Shown here: piece by piece, positions 1-11,182 of the stretch
How the letters are laid out: the number at the start of each line of letters is the position of its first letter
Position numbering within the stretch: position 1 is the stretch's first letter
NCBI GenBank assembly: GCA_946803715.1
Contig: CAMPET010000347.1
Location: 1-26,007, forward strand
Source of the DNA: Beroe ovata
Taxonomy: Eukaryota; Ctenophora; Nuda; Beroida; Beroidae
Length of the DNA: 26,007 bases
Direction: 5' to 3'
Program-made: the position numbers and the translations under genes
Notes under the pieces: model-generated
What the model was told of the DNA's origin: nothing
The model's input: only the letters and a program-made list of their open reading frames with translations
The model's database searches: none

Positions 1-111
1 AATACGTACCAGGATACGTATTTCCATGATATTTTACAGCTAATGGTTGTTCACCACAACCTTCCAGTTCTCTGAAATGCTGCGGTACACTCCCTGCAGG
101 AAATCTTCCAG

Positions 112-304
112 TACCACCAAGTAATTGTAATTTATAATTGTTTTTTTTTTGTCATCATTACTGCTAACATTATAATTTATTGTTCCATAAGTAAAGTACA
201 ATAGTACACTTAACATTGTCTACAGTAAGAACATCCCGGGGGATCTATCGCCGGGACGGCTCTCCGAAGGCAAGGGAGATGTTATGGTCCCTGGTACTAT
301 ACTT
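112..304 (+). repeat. Dispersed repeat, copy A
   Basis: About 190 bp starting ACCACCAAGTAATTGTAATT and ending GGTCCCTGGTACTATACTT, nearly identical to 929-1120. Both contain CATCCCGGGGGATCTATCGCCGGGA, read here in two pieces: a GC-rich hairpin-like core in AT-rich surroundings. Copy A continues into unrelated sequence. It is probably a short interspersed element or allelic duplicate. Confidence 0.75.
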
Positions 305-928
305 ATAGTTCTTAGCCTAGCTCTCAGTCCAAGTCTCTCCAGTTGAAGTCTCTAATTTGAGTCTCCCAGTTATGATATTCCCAATTACAATATTACCATA
401 TTTTCCTGCATAAAGATTTCCATTCTCTGCAACACTTTGTCCACGGCTAATCTAATCTTCTTCATTGGGATAACTCGATATAATGATTTCTCCCTGCTCC
501 AGGGCTTTTTATCTAAATGAGATTCCCGTCGTCCTCCTATGGACCAAAATTCCCTTTTTATCACCCTTGTAACACTTCAGTTCCCATTATTATCTGAATT
601 CATCAAATCCTTATTAACACATTGGTTCTTATCTATACCAAAAATTCCCCTATTCGGTANCCTACTTTTTGGAATGAGCACTCACCATAGTGTGACAATA
701 CTCTAAGTTCATGTAAGTAAATTGAATAATTAAAATTAGCATATTTAAACATAACCATAAGATAATCAAGTCCTTGACTATTTAAGCACTTGAAAACTAA
801 GAGTAAAGTAATAATGCTATTAAAAAAATACCTGCATCAAAGAGTCGTTCATGAAGTATGTCATCACAATTATAAAAGCCAAAANGAGAAATTGTGACCC
901 GGCGCTAAAGGGACTATGATCTCACTAC
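305..928. other. Non-coding stretch with two gap characters
   Basis: AT-rich sequence between the two repeat copies, with n at 660 and 885. No ORF with protein-like composition or splice sites was found. Confidence 0.6.
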
Positions 929-1120
929 TACCACCAAGTAATTGTAATTTATAATTGTGTTTTTTTTCACCATTACTGATAACATTATAGATTATTGTTC
1001 CATAAGTAAAGTACAATAGTCCACTTAGCATTATCTACAGTTAGAACATCCCGGGGGATCTATCGCCGGGACAGCTCTCCGAAAGGCAAGGGAGATGTTA
1101 TGGTCCCTGGTACTATACTT
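929..1120 (+). repeat. Dispersed repeat, copy B
   Basis: Second copy of the 112-304 repeat in the same orientation, with scattered substitutions and small indels. It is cut at the n at 1121, which supports that n being a contig join. Confidence 0.75.
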
Positions 1121-1121
1121 N

Positions 1122-1292
1122 CTCGTTTGCTTGTCTCTTAGTACCGGTGAAAATGAGAGTTTTGTTGTCTGATTGGGAATGAATCTCATTGAGGAGCTGG
1201 TAAAGTCTGTCAAACTTTTCCCAGTCCTGTAACACATCCACTATCTGGAGTATGTTCTTGTTCGCTGACAACTTCTGCGAGCCGATGTATAT
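1122..1292 (-). CDS. DDX5: Displaced or second copy of DDX5-like exon 2 (5' part)
   Basis: The minus strand from 1292 encodes IYIGSQKLSANKNILQIVDV and runs on to the GTKRQANE motif, which is DDX5 sequence between motifs III and IV. Bases 1122-1231 match 4693-4802 over 110 bp with two differences, both silent in the helicase frame. Adding 1232-1292 (61 bp) to 4605-4802 (198 bp) gives a 259-bp exon whose phase fits exon 1 (ends PIQ, phase 0) and exon 3 (phase 1). The acceptor CTGCAG lies at 1298-1293, inside an 18-bp palindrome spanning the splice site. The n at 1121 truncates the exon's 3' end. I infer that this contig belongs in the gap at 4803, or is the other haplotype. A true partial gene duplication is less likely. 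Confidence 0.88.
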
Positions 1293-1337
1293 CTGCAGAT
1301 ATACAACTTGTTAGAATATCCCAGAACTTGTAATAAG

Positions 1338-1436
1338 GGGGGGGGGGCAACGCCATTTTAGGCCATATAGGGCCACACGTTTTTAGGGCCATTTTGCCTT
1401 TTTGGATGTGTTCCATGGCCCTAAATGGCCCTAGAT
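1338..1436. mobile_element. MITE-like GGGCCAT element, copy 1
   Basis: Begins with a G run then CAACGCCATTTTAGGCCA and has repeated GGGCCA/TGGCCC words. The related copy at 4814-4912 carries the inverted form of this end (TGGCCTAAAATGGCGCTGCC then a C run). Flanks TAATAA/TTATTA on the two copies could be a target-site duplication. It lies in helicase intron 1 on the displaced contig. Confidence 0.55.
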
Positions 1437-1844
1437 TTAACATGGAATTTTCCAACAGAAACCATCTCTATTCGACAGTAAATGATACATATAGTTAAAA
1501 TTGAGACTTTTCTAAGGTCTGACATTCATAATGATCATTATGGGGTGCTTTAGGAGTGATTTGAAGTGACCAAAAGCCACAAAACTGGCTGCTTATCAAA
1601 ATTATTAGTTCTAAACTTTACAACACTTAACTACCTTATAACACTCTCCGGGCATTATTTCCGCTAATAATTATTTCCCAATAATGCACGCTCTCTATTT
1701 CTGATAATGGTGCTCGCAGTGCAGGATTATAGCAGCTAATACCTTCGTTGTTTTGACTGCTCTCTTTCCGGGACAGATAATATATTTTTTTGTTTTGAAA
1801 TATATATATCTGTTTTATATATCACATGGAGAATATTATAACAC

Positions 1845-1930
1845 AATACCTTCTGTCTGTTTTCGTGATACGTGCTCGCCCTCACTGCGTTCGTGCATTA
1901 TCGCACGTATCCCTCACGCCAGAAGGTATT
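1845..1930. repeat. Imperfect hairpin, about 86 bp
   Basis: Outer arms AATACCTTCTG and CAGAAGGTATT, inner arms GATACGTGC and GCACGTATC, separated by a short loop rich in CTCAC/GCGTTC. It looks like a small foldback element. There is no coding in the surrounding 1437-2008. Confidence 0.6.
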
Positions 1931-2008
1931 ATTTAATTATACAATCAAATTTGAATGCTATGTCAACTGGCACCAATATTGAAATAGACTAAGAGGGTAA
2001 GAGCTCTG

Positions 2009-2217
2009 TTACACTTGAAGTCGCCCCGCATAGTATGTTATTGTTCTATTGGGTGAAATGGAGACGTTAAAAGTTAGAACAGCATGTGCTAGGAAGATGC
2101 GGTTAAAAGCATTAGCAGCACGAAGGTGGTCAACATTCAACAAATAGAGACCCCTGGAGGAACTCAAGAAGAGCAGCTCCTCAATTAATCCTCCCTCACA
2201 GTTTCTCGTACAATTGA
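2009..2217 (-). CDS. Possible unrecognised terminal coding exon
   Basis: A good acceptor (six T then CAG, 2223-2218) is followed on the minus strand by 69 open codons and a stop at 2011-2009. The frame reads NCTRNCEGGLIEELLF, then GLYLLNVDHLRAANAFNRIF, and ends YYAGRLQV. The composition looks like real protein rather than translated repeat, but I do not recognise the family. It shares a contig and strand with the displaced helicase exon 2, so it may sit inside helicase intron 1 as an alternative exon or a nested or transposon-derived fragment. No upstream exon to join to it was found. Confidence 0.33.
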
Positions 2218-2354
2218 CTGAAAAAACGATGTGGCTTCATTGAGTTGAGATACTTAGGACTTAGGTATCCTCACCCCAAGTTCACTGGGCATGGCAGGAA
2301 ACTCCAAATCTGCCTACCGAAGTATCACTAATCACTATAACAAACTTTGTGCCC

Positions 2355-2520
2355 CCTTTATGCCCGGTGTGTGCCCTAAGGGCGCTACGATTTTGCCCCA
2401 TTTTTGCCCTTCTGCGGAAAGTGTTCCCAAATTGCCCCCTACGTGCCCACTTTGTGTTCCTACTCTGCCAACTTTGTGTTCCTACTCTGCCCCCTCTGTG
2501 CCCCCTCTGTTCCCCTCAGC
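2355..2520 (+). repeat. Degenerate pyrimidine-rich minisatellite
   Basis: Repeated words TTGTGCCCC, TTTTGCCC and ACTTTGTGTTCCTACTCTGCC (one adjacent duplication at 2448-2488). It gives overlapping open frames that are artefacts of the repeat. Confidence 0.55.
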
Positions 2521-2610
2521 AAGTTGTGACGAATGAGTACCCATTCGTCACACAGTCCTGTTACTCTGTTATGACATACTCGGCAGATTCCATCGCAAGC
2601 ATGCATTNGA

Positions 2611-2776
2611 AAGAGTAGAGTCAGAAGAGGGAGTAGAGTCAAAAGAGGGAGTAGAATCAGAAGAGGGAGTAGAGTCAGAAGAGAGAGTAGAATCAGAAGA
2701 GGGAGTAGAGTCAGAAGAGGGAGTAGAGTCAGAAGAGAGAGTAGAGTCAAAAGAGGGATTAGAGTCAGAAGAGATG
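2611..2776 (+). repeat. 18-bp minisatellite (AGAGTCAGAAGAGGGAGT)n
   Basis: About nine units of an 18-bp purine-rich motif with small variations, just after the n at 2608. The period is a multiple of three, so both strands stay open (Ser/Asp/Thr or Leu-rich hexapeptides). I do not call these genes. A polypurine tract of this length can form triplex DNA and probably broke the assembly here. Confidence 0.85.
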
Positions 2777-2809
2777 ATTGTATAGGAATGATGACCTACA
2801 TTGAAGACT

Positions 2810-2933
2810 ATTCGAAGGGGGGTGGTGTAACGTGCATTAATGTGTTTTATGCGCATTAATGTCAATGTCAGTTTTGGAATTTTTCCAAATACTGACAGTG
2901 ACATTAATGCACGTTGCACTTCCCCCATTCGAA
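2810..2933. mobile_element. 124-bp palindromic MITE next to the helicase stop codon
   Basis: Arms ATTCGAAGGGGG...AACGTGCATTAATG and CATTAATGCACGTT...CCCCCATTCGAA, with inner arms CACTGTCAGTA-like and a small loop. It lies 10 bp beyond the helicase stop, so it would be transcribed in the 3' UTR as a hairpin unless the polyadenylation site is very close. Confidence 0.75.
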
Positions 2934-2943
2934 GTGAGATAAA

Positions 2944-6252
<3,309 letters not shown>

Positions 6253-6383
6253 TTAGGAAATGCTTCTAACAACCTCACCATCCTTGTCGAGAATACCAGC
6301 TGATACAAGTCCCTCCCAACTCTCATATGTGGCAGATGTTTTGGAACTTCTGAATCGCTTCTTTGTTTTTGAACCTATGGGTC
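6253..6383 (-). CDS. Possible unrecognised terminal coding exon
   Basis: On the minus strand, a CTAAC branch-point-like motif and a CTGCCAG acceptor (ends at 6384) precede an open stretch reading PIGSKTKKRFRSSKTSA, then SWEGLVSAGILDKDGEVV, ending RSIS and a stop at 6255-6253. It is 43 residues with a basic start and an acidic end. The frame is closed just upstream by a TAA, which supports an exon edge there. I do not recognise the family, and no 5' exon is evident between here and the bZIP gene. It could be a gene remnant or chance. Confidence 0.3.
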
Positions 6384-6591
6384 CTGGCAGTTTACCCAGA
6401 AGTGAGTGTTAGTCTCTGAAATACTGATCATTGGGCTTATACTGGATTCGTATTTAGCTTTGTAGGATTTCACCCTACCCTTGCTGGCGGGATTTTATCC
6501 CTGGCAGCATGATGAAAATTAGCGGGATGAAAATCGCTACAATGTCGCTATAGATAATGACGTGACGCGCGCGGCGAGAGCAGAGCTACAT

Positions 6592-6629
6592 GTACAGCGC
6601 TTAATCTGCCGTACAGCGCTTAATCTGCC
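6592..6629 (+). repeat. 19-bp tandem duplication
   Basis: GTACAGCGCTTAATCTGCC occurs twice in direct succession, just before the compound foldback. Confidence 0.8.
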
Positions 6630-6702
6630 GATCATGGATCGAAAACATCGAAAATGTACTGCACACGTTGCGCGCCCCTTGTCTACTCAGTGAACTGAAA
6701 AG

Positions 6703-6961
6703 TCTTGCCGGATGTTATCTCAATGTGTCCTTGCCGGATGTTATCTGTCCACTGTTTCTTGCGCGCGCCTTCATCGAAGGCCGAAACATGAAGGCGCGCG
6801 CAAGAAACAGCTGTGGACAGATATGATAACATCCGGCAAATGTGTCCACTGTTTCTTACGCGCGCCTTCATCGAAGGCCGAATTAACAGTTTCGGCCTTC
6901 GATGAAGGCGCGCGCGCAGCCCGCAAGAAACACTAACAGTGGACAGATAACATCCGGCAAG
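6703..6961. repeat. Compound foldback with four alternating arms
   Basis: The block CTTGCCGGATGTTATCTGTCC, continuing through CACTGTTTCTTGCGCGCG and CTTCATCGAAGGCCG, appears forward at 6730-6786, inverted at 6787-6839, forward (short) at 6840-6880 and inverted at 6889-6961, with an extra forward fragment at 6703-6719. The result is a nested palindrome of unusually high CpG content in an AT-rich region. Open frames across it on both strands are by-products of the symmetry. Confidence 0.85.
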
Positions 6962-7194
6962 AAGAGTCCAAACCACGCGAGACTGGAGACGCGCGGAGTA
7001 TTTGGGCCGGTCACGATCACGCAGCGCGGGAACAATCGCAAAACATCGGAAAACATCGAAGTTAAAATTCCAGTCTTCCAATTTCTAACGGTACTGCAAG
7101 GTGGCGGCTAGATCTAAGCCTAGCTAGATACACATAGCATAATGGTTAACAACATTGGTGATGGTCATTGCATTTTCTAGCTCTATATTCAGCT

Positions 7195-7278
7195 TCAGAT
7201 ATTGAATATTACTGTTACTAACACTAACAGTGTTACTGTTACTAACAGTGTTACTGTTACTAATACTAACAGTGTTGT
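7195..7278 (+). repeat. GTTACTGTTACTAACA short tandem repeats
   Basis: Degenerate repeats of TTACTGTTACTAAC/ACTAACAGTG, upstream of the bZIP gene. No other content was seen between the foldback and this array. Confidence 0.7.
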
Positions 7279-7302
7279 CTGGCGATGCTAGAAGTAGACC
7301 GC

Positions 7303-7389
7303 TGATGCAAGCCACGAAGCGGCTTGCGTCAGCAAGAGCAAAGAGAATACAGAATAAGTTTGCGTCAGCAAGAGAATAAGTTTGCGTCA
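7303..7389. promoter_or_regulatory. Four C/EBP-ATF-like TGAYGCAA sites
   Basis: TGATGCAA at 7303-7310 (+) and TTGCGTCA (inverse TGACGCAA) at 7324-7331, 7360-7367 and 7382-7389. The last two sit in a tandem repeat with unit AGCAAGAGAATAAGTTTGCG. They lie 600-680 bp before the bZIP start codon. The first two also form a hairpin around GCAAGCC/GGCTTGC. Confidence 0.5.
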
Positions 7390-7780
7390 CTGTCAGTGTC
7401 AGCATGAGCAAGAGAATAAGTTTGCGCCGCGAGCGCGCAAAACGAAATTCTCGACAGGGTCTACAGATGACAGAATACAGTGCACTAACTGGTCAGTCTG
7501 TACCTCTATAATTTGATCACCACATGATCAATCACCATATCGTTATCGAGATTCCGAATCCGATTATCATAACGCGACTATGGACTAGACATTCAATTTC
7601 ACGATCAGACAAGATTTTTATGATAACCTGGCGTCCAAGAAATTGAAAGAGTTTTGATGAGGTGTTTATCCCATATTTAGAAGCTAGCCAGTATGGACCA
7701 ATGGACCTTAACTATTATACTGAACTACACGTTACGCAGTGTGGCATTGTCAGTAGGACAACAGCCGGCATCACAACAGA

Positions 7781-7816
7781 TCACGTGACTGTCACATGTC
7801 ACGTGAGGTTGAGTCA
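7781..7816 (+). promoter_or_regulatory. Double E-box plus AP-1 site ahead of the bZIP gene
   Basis: TCACGTGA-type sites at 7781-7788 and 7798-7805 and TGAGTCA at 7810-7816, within 36 bp and 170-200 bp before the start codon. A probable 5' UTR splice acceptor (ACTCTTTCAG) follows near 7910. This is a plausible core promoter region for the bZIP transcript. Confidence 0.5.
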
Positions 7817-7986
7817 TGAGGTGCCGTTATCAAACGCTGATAGGCTCGTGTTTCTCATTGTATATGTAACTGGTGTGGTGCTTTATACAAACATTCACAT
7901 TACTCTTTCAGTTCAACTTGTTAAACTTGTGTTTTGTTGCCCTAGTAGTAATTGTATATACCTACACCCATCAGAGTCCCAGTACC

Positions 7987-10532
7987 ATGGTGCAGTTCGA
8001 TATTGACGAGATTCTCTCATCCTCAACGGACCCAATGTTAGACTTCACCTACGATCAGATTGATTCCGGGTTCTCAGATTGCAGCATGGATTTGTCCCCT
8101 GAATCCATGGAGTCTAGTGCACTCGACTTCGAAGAGGAACTCTTCAAGGAGCTCTCATCAATGTCAGAGGACTCTGAAAGGGAGGAGATGTGTGACCCGT
8201 TCTCATTTCTGAACATGGACACTAACACCACCCCACCCCCGCCCCAAGTTAAGAGGGAGGTAACTTCTCCTCGGCCCTGCCCTCTAACCTCAGCACTCCT
8301 CAACACACCCACTGACTCTCAATCGGGTACTGAGTTCCTAAACAAGACCACGACCACCCAGCTTAAATCACAAGTCACAAAACCGGCCCCGGTTCCTTTC
8401 ACTGTCAAATCAGAGCCGAGTGAAAGCAAGACGTACAGGAATTGCATGCGAAGTGACAGGAGCTTCAAGATATACATCCCAGCCAAGAGACTCTCCTCCA
8501 ACAATATCATCTCTGTCAACATCAAAAAGGAGAATGGTGCTGGTGCTGTGTGTCAACAGGGTGTCAGAAAACCGAAGATCAGTAGTGTACGGGTAACACC
8601 CAAACAACCAGATAAACACCTGAGTGACAGACAACAGCAGAGTCGTGACAGTCAGCAGCAGATTCGTGACTGTAGCACTAGTCACCAAACTGATAGACAG
8701 CAGCAAAGTGACAGACAGCCCGGGCGTGTGAGTAGCCGGCATATCCCTGAGATGGTGACAGCAGAGAAGGCGTACACGTACTACTCCCACATGAAGAACT
8801 TCAAATCAGATTGCGGGGGGCCGGTTCAGAGGGGGCGGCGGGCAGGGCGGTGCCCGATGGCGGTGCCGACACATCTCAAGACGGAGGAGGAAGTGAGGAA
8901 CTGGAAGAAGCAGCAGAGGATGCTCAAGAACAGGGAGTCTGCATGTCTCAGTAGGAGGAGAAAGAAGGAGTATCTCACTACTATCGAGAGCAAGCTGGCA
9001 GAGGCTAACCAACATGGGGCTATCCTGGCATCGGAAAATACCAGACTTCGCAAGGATGCAGAGGTGAGTCAATGACAATAGTGGGGGGGGTCAATTGTGG
9101 AATGTTGGGGTTTGAGTCAACCTTAAAAGTGGGGGTTATTTCATGGTAGAACTGGAAGGATTGGAAAATTGTGGATTTCGTGCCATTGAGTTGAACTTCA
9201 GTCCTTCCTTTTTCAAAATTATCTATTCTTCAAATTTTGTGTCAGTTGTGTGTCGGTTGAAACTCCTTATCCTAAAGTACCGAATCCTATTTGAGGTTTT
9301 GGTTTATTATTCTTCAATTTCATGACCATAAGAGGTTCACACTGGGTGACCCAGTAACTCGACCTTCATCATATTACATGCCATCCTTTTCCAATATCTT
9401 ACTCTTAGCTTGAAACACAGTAACCATGGACCACATCCAGAAATGGATAGTACTCTAATTAGAAGCCAATTAGGAACCCCATCAGAACCCCCTGGAAACT
9501 AGCATTATGATCTATTCATTGAATCTCATTATAAAGCTGGATCCCCCACATGTATACAATGACACACCACCTGTTCAAGTACCTCACTTCGGGACTGTAG
9601 TTCTATGAGGTCCACACTATTCTACTGCTATGCACCACAATAACCGTCCAATAACAATAGAGTATTCCGTCTACTGTCCAATCACAGGGCAGTTGCAAAT
9701 CACGTGAGCCTTGGCAACGTGTTTCCATGAGACAATATTGTATTGGGCTCACCGCGGAGCTCTTGATCCCGTCCTACAACGGAATAATAGTGTGTGGTAG
9801 AACAAGACCGTGAATAAAATCACATCCTCGCAAACCACCGAGAACAATAAAGCTTTCTCACATAAACTCATAATCCTTTTCCTACATTATTCTCTTTTCT
9901 CCTGAATTTTTGAGGTACGACGAGTGAGCAGAGTGCAAGTGATTTGTCTCATTTGTTGAGAAAATCGAGTGTTGAGTTAAAGAGTACGCTAAATTGTAAA
10001 TCTCTGCAAAATCCCACATCAAGGGCGCTCTGAATCTCAATGCAATTGCATCTCAAATTGCGGCTCAAATTGCGGCTCATTTAAGAGTGAAAATTGAGCT
10101 TGATATCAAGCCTTGAGGATTCATGATTGGTTGAAAATTAGATCTCACAGTTATTATTGCCATACTAAAACTAAACTATTTCAGAATCTGAAGTCAGAGA
10201 ATAAGCTGCTGAAGGAGGCATTGGACCGACTCAACAGCGTGGCATCGTCTCTCAACAAACCCACAGTGATCCAGACGAAACAACACCCAGGAAGAGCAAC
10301 TACAACAGGAGCAGCAACTACAATAGGAGCAGCAACAATGACAGGAGCAACAGAAGGAGACAAGTCGTCATGCAGTACCCCCGCACAGCAAGTCTCACTG
10401 GACCCCAGGCTATCTAGAAGTCGGGGTTCCAGCATGGGCCACGCAGCGTCCATGGAGCAGTCGGGCGAGACCACACAGTGCACACAGCAGGGTACATCTC
10501 AAACACCTCCAGACACAGCTACCCTCACATGA
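7987..10532 (+). CDS. ATF6: ATF6-type bZIP transcription factor, 2 exons
   Basis: Exon 1 is 7987-9063 (359 codons, donor GTGAGT); exon 2 is 10185-10532 (acceptor TATTTCAG, 115 codons plus stop). Both junctions are phase 0, giving 474 residues. The start has a strong context (ACCATGG). Residues 1-75 form an acidic Ser/Asp/Glu-rich probable activation domain; a Gln/Arg/Ser/Asp-rich linker lies around 200-250. The basic region (about 304-329) contains KKQQRMLKNRESACLSRRR followed by KKEY, and the NRESAC-SRR-KKEY pattern is that of ATF6 rather than CREB3. The zipper continues across the intron (SENTRLRKDAE then NLKSENKLLKEALDRL). Family ATF6 is an ER membrane protein released by proteolysis, but after the zipper this one has only a Thr/Ala/Ser/Gln-rich tail and a stop, with no hydrophobic anchor or luminal domain. 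Either a membrane-bound isoform uses unseen exons or this is a soluble relative. An AATAAA at about 11104 could end the transcript. Confidence 0.9.
9679..9707 (+). promoter_or_regulatory. CAATCA plus TCACGTGA module 1
   Basis: CAATCA at 9679 and TCACGTGA at 9700 (starts 21 bp apart) inside the 1.1-kb intron of the bZIP gene. The same pair recurs at 21078/21100 and 23049/23071. The rest of intron 9064-10184 shows nothing recognisable. Confidence 0.45.
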
Positions 10533-11182
10533 GCCCTGAGTGTGGTCACCTCCTAATTGAGTCTAAATTGCCTAAATTATACTTGCCTAAGTTAAGTTTT
10601 GTCGAAAAATCAGAATTCAATTTCAAAAGAACACGTACCTATTTAGCTGGCAGTAACTTATTGATATGTTTATTCTTTTTCGATAATGTTTACGATATTC
10701 ATACTATTCTTATTCTATGCGGTATATGATTTATATTTTTTGTGAATTGAGTAACGATTTGATTATCAGGACATTATATCATGGTTTTTGTAACTTCATA
10801 ATCATATCCTATCATTTTGAAAGATTTCATCCGGTCTAAATTAAGTTTAACTATACGATTTAAGTGTTATTTCTAACTCCATGATATCAAGATGGACTTA
10901 GGGCCACGAGGAGGTTTTTTGAGTTTTTACTTAATGCTATTTTGTGTGGAATTACTGTCAAGTTTTATTTTACTTCATTACAGATAAAGAATCATGCATT
11001 TTTAATACCCCTATCAACCGGACCGAGTACATACATATTGATACTTTGGTCTTAAAATGATGTTGTATTGAAGCAATATTGAAAATATTGCTTGAATTCA
11101 CATCAATAAAAATTAAATTCTTCGAGCAAAACTATCAATATCATGTGAGATATTGTATTAGAAAACCTGCAGTTTGAGTTCC
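10533..11182. other. 3' region between two convergent genes
   Basis: Very AT-rich. Contains AATAAA on the plus strand near 11104 (candidate polyadenylation signal for the bZIP gene) and TTTATT near 10964 (AATAAA on the minus strand, candidate for the opposing gene). The two 3' UTRs would overlap if both are used. Hydrophobic-looking frames here come from the AT bias. Confidence 0.45.

Noticed and set aside
112-1120. LTR pair of a retrotransposon
   Set aside because: No TG...CA ends, no primer-binding site or polypurine tract, and no coding between the copies.
2460-2928. Ser/Asp/Thr- and Leu-rich frames on the minus strand
   Set aside because: Produced by the 18-bp minisatellite, whose period is a multiple of three, and interrupted by a gap character.
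10478-10729. Hydrophobic plus-strand frame as a membrane segment for the bZIP protein
   Set aside because: It lies in a different frame after the stop codon in AT-rich sequence, with no splice sites to reach it.
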